The notes beneath the pieces are model-generated. The model was not told the DNA's origin. It saw only the letters and a list, made by a program, of their open reading frames with translations, and did no database searches. The translations under genes and the position numbers were made by a program. A DNA stretch of 20,132 bases from Treponema primitia ZAS-1 (GTDB lineage Bacteria > Spirochaetota > Spirochaetia > Treponematales > Breznakiellaceae), in assembly GCF_000297095.1 (NCBI RefSeq), contig NZ_AEEA01000104.1, forward strand, positions 1-20,132. The letters are read 5' to 3'. This document shows positions 1-6,375 of this stretch, piece after piece (within the stretch, counting starts at the first letter, position 1; every line of letters begins with the position of its first letter).

Positions 1-17
1 AATACGCGCTGCGTATT
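1..17. other. Short perfect hairpin upstream of 5S rRNA
   Basis: The first 17 bases form a perfect 7-bp stem (AATACGC and GCGTATT) around a 3-nt loop. It lies about 40 bases before the 5S gene, where the 23S-5S spacer would be expected. It could be part of an rRNA-processing stem or a chance palindrome. It starts at the window edge, so a longer stem cannot be excluded. Confidence 0.3.
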
Positions 18-55
18 TCTCACTGCCCGTTCCCGCATAAGTGATGTAAATAATT

Positions 56-172
<117 letters not shown>

Positions 173-180
173 TTTTTTTT
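173..180 (+). terminator. Probable terminator T-run after 5S rRNA
   Basis: Eight consecutive Ts directly follow helix I of the 5S rRNA, so the closing helix could act as the terminator stem for the rRNA operon. There is no separate local hairpin before the Ts. It is therefore an inferred terminator, and it is not obviously functional on the opposite strand for the converging dehydratase gene. Confidence 0.45.
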
Positions 181-182
181 AT

Positions 183-1901
183 TTATTCCATATACCCGCC
201 CTGCATGGGCTCCACCGCACGTTCTGAAAATAATTTCAACACCCCCCCGGAATACCGCTGGGGGTGCGGGCGCCAGCGGGCTTTCCGCTCCGTTAGAATC
301 GCGTCTATTTCTTCAGGCGTCTTCCGTTCCCCCCTGATCCCCACTATTGCCAGAATTCGGTTCGGAATATCGATCTGTATCAGGTCCCCCTCTTCCACCA
401 GGGCAATAGGCCCGCCGTCCGCCGCTTCGGGGGAAACATGCCCGATGGCGGGACCCTTGCTGGCCCCGGAAAAGCGGCCGTCGGTGATCAGGGCAATGGT
501 TTTGCCCAGCTCCGCGTCGGAGCTGATGGCCTCGGTGGTGTAAAACATTTCGGGCATCCCGCTGCCCTTGGGGCCTTCATAGCGGATAAACACCGCATCC
601 CCGGGCTTTATGCGGTGGGCCAATACCGCAGCCAGAGCCTCTTCTTCGCTGTCAAAGGGGCGGGCATGGAGCAGGGCGGTGAACATCTCCTTGGGAACCG
701 CCGAATGTTTTACCACCGCTCCCCCGGGAGCCAGGTTCCCCTTCAGTATCCCTATGGCCCCGTTGGTATCTATGGCCTTGTCATAGGGGCGTATGATATC
801 GGTACGTTTTATATGCCAGGGGGTAAGGTAGGTTTCGCATTTTTCAAAAAACCCTTCCTTCTTAATATCCTCAAGATTTTTCCCCAGGGTTTTCCCGGTC
901 ACCGTGAGGGCGTCCAGATGGAGGCTGCCCTTTAGTTCCTCCATGATTGCGGGAACACCCCCGGCATAGTAGAAAAACTGCGCGGGCCAGTGTCCGGTGG
1001 GGCGTATATCCAGAAGATAATGGGCGCCCCGGTGCAGGCGATCAAAGAGTTCACCATCAACAGTTAATCCGAACTCATGGGCAATGGCGGGGATGTGCAG
1101 GAGGCTGTTGGAACTCCCCGAAATAGCGGCGTGAACCATGATGGCGTTTTCAAAACTCTTCATGGTTACTATGTCCCGGGCCTTCAAGCCCATTTCCGCC
1201 AGCTTTACCGCCTGGGCCCCCGCTCGGCGGGCCGCTTCCCTCAGATCAGCGCAGGTGGCGGGCATCAGGGCGGTACCGGGAAGCATCAGACCCAGAGCTT
1301 CCGCCATGATCTGCATGGTGGAAGCGGTGCCCATAAAACTACAGGCCCCGCAGGAAGGACAGGCGTGGTGTTTATAATAGTTAAGCTGTTCACCGCTTAT
1401 CTCACCCCGTTTTTCCATGGCGCTGTACTTCCCTATCTGTTCCAGGGTCAGGAGCTCCGGACCGGCGTCCATAACGCCCCCGGTAACAACGATGCTGGGA
1501 ATATTAATGCGGCCTATGGCCATGAGATGGGCGGGCATACCCTTATCACAGCTGGCGATAAAGACGCCGGCGTCAAAGGTCGTGGCATTGGCGTGGATTT
1601 CTATCATATCCGCAATAATGGAACGGCTGACCAGGGAATAGTTGATCCCATCATGCCCCTGGGCCATGCCATCGCAGATGTCCGTGGCAAAATAGCGGGC
1701 CGCCCTGCCCCCGGATGCGGCAACCGACCGGCTCGCTTCTTCCACCAGTTCAAAGAGGTGGGCGCTGCCGGGATGGCTGTCCCCAAAGGTACTTTCCACA
1801 ATGATTTGTGGTTTTTCAAGATCCTCAACGGTCCACCCCATACCTAAACGCAGGGGGTCCATTTCAGGGGCAAGGGCCCGGATTTTTTGACTGTTCAACA
1901 T
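183..1901 (-). CDS. Sugar-acid dehydratase of the IlvD/Edd family
   Basis: This 572-aa Fe-S dehydratase removes water from a polyhydroxy acid. It carries the family motifs CDKG (118-121, with the active-site Lys120), CPSCGAC (181-187) followed by MGTASTM, and near the C-terminus the YEGPKGSGMPEM and DGRFSGAS-GHVSPEA segments with the catalytic serine. The MGTASTM version is typical of aldonate dehydratases rather than classical IlvD. The neighbours (KDG kinase, KDPG aldolase, GntR regulator) argue for an aldonate substrate yielding 2-keto-3-deoxygluconate, for example gluconate or an epimer. Which epimer cannot be read from sequence. The first cluster cysteine of plant-type enzymes (PCN) is PGS here (44-46), as in E. 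coli IlvD. The start is the ATG preceded at about 11 nt by GGGAG. An in-house role in branched-chain amino acid synthesis is possible but less likely. Confidence 0.88.
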   Translation of the reverse strand: MLNSQKIRALAPEMDPLRLGMGWTVEDLEKPQIIVESTFGDSHPGSAHLFELVEEASRSVAASGGRAARYFATDICDGMAQGHDGINYSLVSRSIIADMIEIHANATTFDAGVFIASCDKGMPAHLMAIGRINIPSIVVTGGVMDAGPELLTLEQIGKYSAMEKRGEISGEQLNYYKHHACPSCGACSFMGTASTMQIMAEALGLMLPGTALMPATCADLREAARRAGAQAVKLAEMGLKARDIVTMKSFENAIMVHAAISGSSNSLLHIPAIAHEFGLTVDGELFDRLHRGAHYLLDIRPTGHWPAQFFYYAGGVPAIMEELKGSLHLDALTVTGKTLGKNLEDIKKEGFFEKCETYLTPWHIKRTDIIRPYDKAIDTNGAIGILKGNLAPGGAVVKHSAVPKEMFTALLHARPFDSEEEALAAVLAHRIKPGDAVFIRYEGPKGSGMPEMFYTTEAISSDAELGKTIALITDGRFSGASKGPAIGHVSPEAADGGPIALVEEGDLIQIDIPNRILAIVGIRGERKTPEEIDAILTERKARWRPHPQRYSGGVLKLFSERAVEPMQGGYME

Positions 1902-2017
1902 ATATCTACAAAGCTCCCAAGCTAATACGGATCGTAAGGAAAATAAGGCTTAGCACACCGAAACCACTGTCACTGACATGGTAGTCCGGGAACCAACGGC
2001 GATCATCATAATAGCGG

Positions 2018-2046
2018 AAATAACCCAATAAAACCCCCAATTTCAA
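2018..2046 (-). promoter_or_regulatory. Candidate promoter of the dehydratase gene
   Basis: Reading the - strand there is TTGAAA (2041-2046) and, 17 bases on, TTATTT (2018-2023). The -35 matches well and the -10 is weak. The -35 overlaps the palindrome at 2045-2063, as expected for a repressor-controlled promoter. It would give a leader of roughly 110 nt containing a TGTCA-G-TGACA palindrome (near 1968-1978). The rest of the 163-base gap between the regulator and the dehydratase shows nothing else clear. Confidence 0.3.
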
Positions 2047-2063
2047 AATCATCAGATGATTTT
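2045..2063. promoter_or_regulatory. Palindromic operator upstream of the dehydratase gene
   Basis: This is a perfect 19-bp palindrome with 9-bp arms, AAAATCATC and GATGATTTT, around a central A at 2054. It lies just past the stop of the GntR-type regulator and about 145 bases before the dehydratase ATG. The same core, CATC-N-GATG, occurs twice more, in front of the aldolase gene. An odd-centred palindrome of this size fits a GntR/FCD dimer. The assignment to the adjacent regulator is inference. Confidence 0.65.
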
Positions 2064-2064
2064 T

Positions 2065-2772
2065 TTAAGGGCATTTTCCCTGACGGAAAAGGGTTTTCAG
2101 ATTATTCCGGTTATAAATGATATGCAGGGTCATGGCGTCCGAGGCGCCGATGGGATCGTGTTCTTCAATGGCATTAACAATCAGCCGGTGAGTTTCAATG
2201 GTTTCCTTCCCTAACACCCGGTTAGAGGTATTAACAAACAGCATAATAGCCTGCTGAATGATTGGCATAAGGTTAGGTACCACCAGATTCCGGCTGATTT
2301 GGGCGATCCGGGTGTGAAATTCAACATCCTTATGGCTATGGTCCTTCCCGGTATTGATCAGATCTTCCACTTCCCGGGCCAGGGCCTTAATCTCCCGGAT
2401 ATCATTGGCGGAAGCGGTCTGGGCGGCCTGGGCGGCAATACGGGGTTCTATGAACAGACGTACCTCCAAAAGATCCATGGTGAGCTTTTCCTTGTCTTGG
2501 ATAAAGGTAAACCCCAGGGGATCATCGGGTACCCCAAGCCGGTGCTCCGTCACAAAGGTACCTGCCCCCTGGCGTACCTCCAACACATTACGGCTCACCA
2601 GGGACCGAACCGCTTCCCGCAGGGTACTGCGCCCGACTCCCAGGAGGCGGGTTAACTCTAATTCGTTGGGAAGCTTTGCCCCCGGGGACAGATTCTTATC
2701 TAGGATGTACCGAATCAGATCTTCTGCGATTTGTTTTCCTAAGGATTTGCCGGTTTCCGCTTTTTTTTTCAT
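2065..2772 (-). CDS. GntR-family (FCD domain) transcriptional regulator
   Basis: This 235-aa DNA-binding protein probably senses a sugar acid or KDG/KDPG and represses this locus. The N-terminal winged helix-turn-helix (about 10-75) includes the typical LPNELELTRLLGVGRSTLRE stretch and a GAGTFV wing. The C-terminal FCD domain (about 95-225) shows the expected metal ligands D149, H153, H195 and H217. It follows the KDG kinase gene by 12 bases and so belongs to the aldolase-kinase operon. It can repress itself if the CATC-N-GATG palindromes are its sites. Codons 2-4 form an uninterrupted A9 tract directly after the ATG, and no strong Shine-Dalgarno is visible. UxuR/KdgR-type function is inferred from context. 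Confidence 0.9.
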   Translation of the reverse strand: MKKKAETGKSLGKQIAEDLIRYILDKNLSPGAKLPNELELTRLLGVGRSTLREAVRSLVSRNVLEVRQGAGTFVTEHRLGVPDDPLGFTFIQDKEKLTMDLLEVRLFIEPRIAAQAAQTASANDIREIKALAREVEDLINTGKDHSHKDVEFHTRIAQISRNLVVPNLMPIIQQAIMLFVNTSNRVLGKETIETHRLIVNAIEEHDPIGASDAMTLHIIYNRNNLKTLFRQGKCP

Positions 2773-2784
2773 ATGTTTCTGCTA

Positions 2785-3807
2785 TTAGCGCTGTACCCGT
2801 CCCGATGCATCGCCGCCGGCCAATTTTTCTACTTCCTCCACCGAAACCTGGTTAAAATCCCCTTCAATAGCGTGTTTCAGACAGCTTGCGGCCACGGCGA
2901 ATTCCACTGTTTCCTGGGGAGAATAGCCCTGCAAGGTTCCGTAGATAAGCCCGGCGCCAAAACTGTCGCCCCCACCTACCCGATCGACGATATGTACGGG
3001 GTATTTTTTCGAAAAATACGCCGTATCGTCGGTGTAGAGCATGGCTGCCCAATTATTGTCGTTGGCGGAAATGGATTCCCGTAGGGTGATGGCGACCTTT
3101 TTAAACCCAAACCGGTCTGTCAGGACCTTCGCCACCTCCTGGTAGCCCTCCCGGTTGATCTTACCGGAGTTGATATCGGAATTTTTAGCATGGATACCGA
3201 ACACATCCGAGGCGTCCTCCTCGTTGGCAATACAGACATCCACAAAGGGCATGAGGCGGCCCATCACCTCAGAGGCTTTATCCCGGGGCCAGAGGTTTTT
3301 CCGGTAATTAAGATCGCAGGAAACCGTAATGCCCCCGGCTTTGGCGATCCTGCAGGCTTCCAGGGTGATAGCCGCCGCCGCATCTCCGAGAGCCGGGGTA
3401 ATTCCCGTAAAGTGAAACCAGGAAACCCCTGCAAAGATGGTCTTCCAGTCGAAGTCCCCAGGCTCCGCAGTTGCAATGGCTGAACCCGCACGATCGTAGA
3501 TAACCTTTGAAGGCCGTTGAGAAGCGCCCTTTTCCAGAAAATAGATTCCCACCCGGTTACCTCCCCGGGCTATCTTTGAAGTATCCACCCCGAATTGGCG
3601 CAGACTGTTCACTGCGGCTTGGCCGATTTCGTGTTTCGGCAGTTTGGTAACAAAGGCAGCGTCCAATCCAAAGTTTGCCAGGGACACCGCCACGTTGGCT
3701 TCACCGCCGCCGTAGCTGGCGCCGAAGGAATCAGCCTGGACAAAGCGATAATACCCCTCAGGGGCAAGGCGTAACATAATTTCGCCAAAAGTAACAATCG
3801 TTCCCAT
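2785..3807 (-). CDS. kdgK: 2-keto-3-deoxygluconate kinase (PfkB family)
   Basis: This 340-aa cytoplasmic sugar kinase is expected to phosphorylate KDG to KDPG with ATP. The PfkB features are an N-terminal TFGEIMLRL strand, the substrate-loop GGGEANVA (33-40), DLNYR (165-169), and the C-terminal signature DRVGGGDSFGAG (275-286) with catalytic Asp281. The usual GAGD is GGGD here, which is common in KDG kinases. The start ATG has AGGAG about 6 nt upstream, and this site overlaps the aldolase stop 8 bases away, so the two are likely translationally coupled. Its position between the aldolase and the regulator supports the KDG assignment. A related ketose or fructose kinase is the only real alternative. 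Confidence 0.92.
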   Translation of the reverse strand: MGTIVTFGEIMLRLAPEGYYRFVQADSFGASYGGGEANVAVSLANFGLDAAFVTKLPKHEIGQAAVNSLRQFGVDTSKIARGGNRVGIYFLEKGASQRPSKVIYDRAGSAIATAEPGDFDWKTIFAGVSWFHFTGITPALGDAAAAITLEACRIAKAGGITVSCDLNYRKNLWPRDKASEVMGRLMPFVDVCIANEEDASDVFGIHAKNSDINSGKINREGYQEVAKVLTDRFGFKKVAITLRESISANDNNWAAMLYTDDTAYFSKKYPVHIVDRVGGGDSFGAGLIYGTLQGYSPQETVEFAVAASCLKHAIEGDFNQVSVEEVEKLAGGDASGRVQR

Positions 3808-3815
3808 GATAGCTC

Positions 3816-4778
3816 CTATTTTTGTACCAAATGTACCGCAAACCCGGCTATTTCATCCTCAAGATAGATTACCATAAGGTTCCCCTTGTCATTGGTCTTA
3901 ACGCTGTCCCGGTTAAAACGTATACCCTGACGTTCAAGCCAGGAAAGCGCCCGGGGTAAACTGTTCGTCCCGATGCCGATATGACCGTTGGCGCCAAAGC
4001 CGGGGTTTTTCATGATTTCGATATTATCGCTGGAAAAGATCGATGAATTGCTATCTTTAAGGGAAAATCCGAAAAGGGCGCCGAACAGATTTGCTGCGCC
4101 GAGGGCCTCCTCCGCATTTTTAGCGTTGATGCCAAGGTGAGCTACGGAAAATCCCAGAATAATCTGAACCGCCTCTTTGCAGAGCCGGGTTATCGTTTCA
4201 AAATCTCCGGCATTTATCAGATCCGGCCCCACCATCCAGGAGCCGCCACAGGCAATGATCCGGTCATAGCCGATATATTTAACAATATTATGCTGGTTTA
4301 TTCCCCCGGTGGGCATGAACTTGAGCTGGGAATAGGGGGCGGCAATGGCCTTGATATACTCCAAACCCCCTGACTGTTCTGCGGGGAAAAATTTTATCAC
4401 CCCAAGGCCGAATTCAAGGGCTTGTTCAATGGCCGAAGGGTTGGAGCAGCCCGGTACTATGGGGATTCTCTTTTTGATACAGTGGGCCACCACCTTTGGA
4501 TTAAATCCCGGACTTACAATAAATTGTGCCCCCGCCTGTATCGCCCGATCAACCTGATCGGTATTTAAAACCGTGCCGGCCCCAAGCAAGACCTCGGGTA
4601 CTTCCGCGTGTATGCGGCGTATGGTCTCTTCCCCTGCGGCGGTCCTGAAGGTAATTTCCGCGCAGGGAATGCCCCCGGCGGCCAGAGCCTTTGCCAGGGG
4701 AACCGCCTTTTCGGCGTCATCAATTTTGACTACCGGGATTATCCCGATCTTTCCCAATTCTTCAAAAATAGTTTGCAT
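3816..4778 (-). CDS. eda: KDPG aldolase with C-terminal VOC/glyoxalase-like domain
   Basis: Residues 1-205 are a class I KDPG/KHG aldolase that cleaves KDPG to pyruvate and glyceraldehyde-3-phosphate. Visible are the catalytic Glu41 and R45 in AEITFRT, PGFNP, PGCSNPS (109-115), the Schiff-base Lys129 in GVIKFFPAE, and the phosphate-binding TGGI. Stand-alone Eda is about 210 aa, while this protein has 320. Residues 210-320 (HLGINAKN, GHIGIGTN, GFAVHLVQK) resemble a vicinal-oxygen-chelate fold with histidines 214, 266 and 316 in strand positions that bind metal in that family. The same architecture exists in some Firmicutes aldolases, but its role is unknown to me. It is the first gene of the operon with kdgK and the regulator. 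GAGGTG lies 6 nt before the ATG, preceded by a TTGACA/TACAAT promoter and an operator. Confidence 0.93.
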   Translation of the reverse strand: MQTIFEELGKIGIIPVVKIDDAEKAVPLAKALAAGGIPCAEITFRTAAGEETIRRIHAEVPEVLLGAGTVLNTDQVDRAIQAGAQFIVSPGFNPKVVAHCIKKRIPIVPGCSNPSAIEQALEFGLGVIKFFPAEQSGGLEYIKAIAAPYSQLKFMPTGGINQHNIVKYIGYDRIIACGGSWMVGPDLINAGDFETITRLCKEAVQIILGFSVAHLGINAKNAEEALGAANLFGALFGFSLKDSNSSIFSSDNIEIMKNPGFGANGHIGIGTNSLPRALSWLERQGIRFNRDSVKTNDKGNLMVIYLEDEIAGFAVHLVQK

Positions 4779-4789
4779 ATAAACACCTC

Positions 4790-4806
4790 AAATCATCAGA
4801 TGTATT
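4790..4806. promoter_or_regulatory. Operator at the aldolase transcription start
   Basis: AAATCATC-A-GATGTATT is an imperfect copy of the palindrome found at 2045-2063. The inner CATC-N-GATG is intact and the right arm carries an extra T. It covers the predicted +1 (about 4805) of the aldolase promoter and ends just before the Shine-Dalgarno, so a bound dimer would block initiation directly. Assignment to the GntR-type regulator is inference. Confidence 0.6.
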
Positions 4807-4811
4807 TACCT

Positions 4812-4840
4812 ATTGTAGGGGCAAAATTCAGATATGTCAA
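4812..4840 (-). promoter_or_regulatory. Sigma-70 type promoter for the eda-kdgK-regulator operon
   Basis: On the - strand, TTGACA (4835-4840) is followed after exactly 17 bases by TACAAT (4812-4817). The -35 is perfect and the -10 is one base from consensus. The predicted start, near 4805, gives a leader of about 27 nt. The operator at 4790-4806 sits on the start site and a second one lies about 65-80 bases upstream of the -35. Confidence 0.75.
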
Positions 4841-4906
4841 GAAAATACTTAAAATTAGGGGTAGGTGATAGCGGGTATTTATATACGCTAAAGAAAAGTC
4901 TTTAAA

Positions 4907-4921
4907 ATTCATCGGATGAAT
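4907..4921. promoter_or_regulatory. Second upstream operator copy
   Basis: ATTCATC-G-GATGAAT is a perfect 15-bp palindrome with the CATC-N-GATG core. Its centre (4914) is 116 bases from the centre of the operator at 4798, close to 11 helical turns. It may be an auxiliary looping site for the aldolase promoter, or it may act on the divergent DHH gene, or both. Confidence 0.55.
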
Positions 4922-4947
4922 ATTGCCGTGAAGCCTAAGGTTCCCCC

Positions 4948-5002
4948 TATAATGAAATTTGCTTTGTAATTTCTTGTATTAGCGGGCCGCAGATGATATG
5001 CT
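4948..5002 (+). promoter_or_regulatory. Candidate promoter region of the DHH-CBS gene
   Basis: Two possibilities are visible on the + strand. TTGTAT (4974-4979), 17 bases, TATGCT (4997-5002) would start near 5009. A perfect TATAAT at 4948-4953 has only a poor -35 (TTGCCG with a 19-base spacer), close to the operator at 4907-4921. Downstream, TCCGA-N6-TCGGA (5009-5024), flanked by TATGC and GCATA, could form a small leader hairpin. I cannot choose between them from sequence. Confidence 0.35.
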
Positions 5003-5058
5003 TACGTATCCGAACATAATCGGAGCATAAGAAAAACGTAAACCCTGAAGGATATATA

Positions 5059-6369
5059 ATGAACATAGCCTTTGGCCATACTAATATGGATTTGGATTGC
5101 CTGGGGTCCCTGATTTTGGTACGGAAGCTTTTTCCGGAGTACCGGCTGGTGCGAAGCCGGCTTATCCATCCTGAGGCCCAGAACCTGTATGATTTTTATC
5201 AACAGTACTTTGATTTCCTGAACCCTAAGGATATCGAAACTGAGCTAATCGAGAAGATTATCATTGTGGATACCTGTATGGCGGAGCGGGTGGGGGAATA
5301 TTTCAGCCATATACGGAATTCGGCGCCGGATATACGGATTTACGATCACCACCCTATAGAATTTTGCAATATCCAGGGTGCGAAGGTTGAGGGGGGGAAT
5401 TACGGGGCCAATACGTCCTTCCTGGGAAAATTGGCCATGGAACAGGGGATACGGCTTCTGCCCGAGGAGGCGACCATTGCTCTGACGGGGATCTATGCCG
5501 ATACGGGGCGGCTGATTTTTGAAAATGTCAGCCGGGTGGATTTTGAGGTTTCCGCCTGGCTCATGGATATGGGGGCTTCGTTAAAGCTGGTTAAGTCCTT
5601 TCTGGAAACCATCCGGGAGGACGCTCAGTTGGAGATCCTGAATCAGGCGCTTATGGCTTTACAGCCCCATGTCATCCAGGGCCATGAACTGCTCCTGAGT
5701 TACCTTGAACTGGGGGAGAACACCCCGGGCCTTGCGGCGGTGGTGGAAAAGATCATGGAAATACGGAACCCCGATGCGTTTTTTGCCCTTTTTGCCATTC
5801 CGAAAACAAAAACGGTGCTCCTCATAGCCCGCAGCCAGAAGGCTAAAATCAACCTCCACGAGCTGCTGCACGTCTATGGCGGCGGGGGGCATCAGCTGGC
5901 GGGTTCGGCGAAGATAAACGGGCGGGAAGGGCCTGAATTTTTTGAAGAATTTCTGGGCTACCTGGAACAATCCCTCACGCCGGCCACCCGGGCTGCCGAC
6001 ATCATGACCCGGGATGTCCACCGGGTGAGCGAAACCATGAGCCTTTTGGAGGCCTCCGTTTTTCTGGAAAAGGCGGATCTGACCGGGGCGCCGGTACTGG
6101 ACGCTGAGGAAAATGTAAGCGGCTTTATCAGCCTCCGGGATATCATGAAGGGACGTAAGGCGGGGGTGATGAAAGCCCCGGTACGGGCTTATATGTCAAA
6201 GCCTGCGGTGACCGCCGGTAGTAACCTTACCATGCGGGAAATTGAGCGTATTTTTTATAAACACCATATAGGACGGCTGCCTATTGTGGAGGACCGTAAG
6301 CTCCTGGGCATTCTTACCCGCTGGGACTATCTGCAATATAGAAAACGTCAAGTCAGCCGGAAAGCGTAA
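5059..6369 (+). CDS. DHH-DHHA1 phosphoesterase with two C-terminal CBS domains
   Basis: This 436-aa protein has a DHH domain with the metal-binding motifs H7, D11 and D13, D71 (IIVDT), DHH 96-98 and D148 (TGIYADTGR), a DHHA1 domain with YGGGGHQLAGS (273-283), and two CBS repeats (about 312-365 and 373-428). The same order forms the N-terminal half of the long bacterial CCA-adding/poly(A) polymerase-like proteins, but here the protein ends after the CBS pair with no nucleotidyltransferase. It is probably a cytoplasmic phosphodiesterase or nanoRNase-like enzyme gated by an adenine nucleotide at the CBS pair; the substrate is not known. GAAGGA lies 6 nt before the ATG. The phosphoesterase gene follows after 6 bases and is probably co-transcribed. 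No DRTGG or pyrophosphatase-type insertion is seen. Confidence 0.85.
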   Translation: MNIAFGHTNMDLDCLGSLILVRKLFPEYRLVRSRLIHPEAQNLYDFYQQYFDFLNPKDIETELIEKIIIVDTCMAERVGEYFSHIRNSAPDIRIYDHHPIEFCNIQGAKVEGGNYGANTSFLGKLAMEQGIRLLPEEATIALTGIYADTGRLIFENVSRVDFEVSAWLMDMGASLKLVKSFLETIREDAQLEILNQALMALQPHVIQGHELLLSYLELGENTPGLAAVVEKIMEIRNPDAFFALFAIPKTKTVLLIARSQKAKINLHELLHVYGGGGHQLAGSAKINGREGPEFFEEFLGYLEQSLTPATRAADIMTRDVHRVSETMSLLEASVFLEKADLTGAPVLDAEENVSGFISLRDIMKGRKAGVMKAPVRAYMSKPAVTAGSNLTMREIERIFYKHHIGRLPIVEDRKLLGILTRWDYLQYRKRQVSRKA

Positions 6370-6375
6370 TTGTAG

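Noticed and set aside
5059..6369. DHH-CBS protein considered as a CBS-type inorganic pyrophosphatase
   Set aside because: In those enzymes the CBS pair is inserted within the DHH half, often with DRTGG. Here both CBS domains follow a DHHA1 domain with GGGGH.
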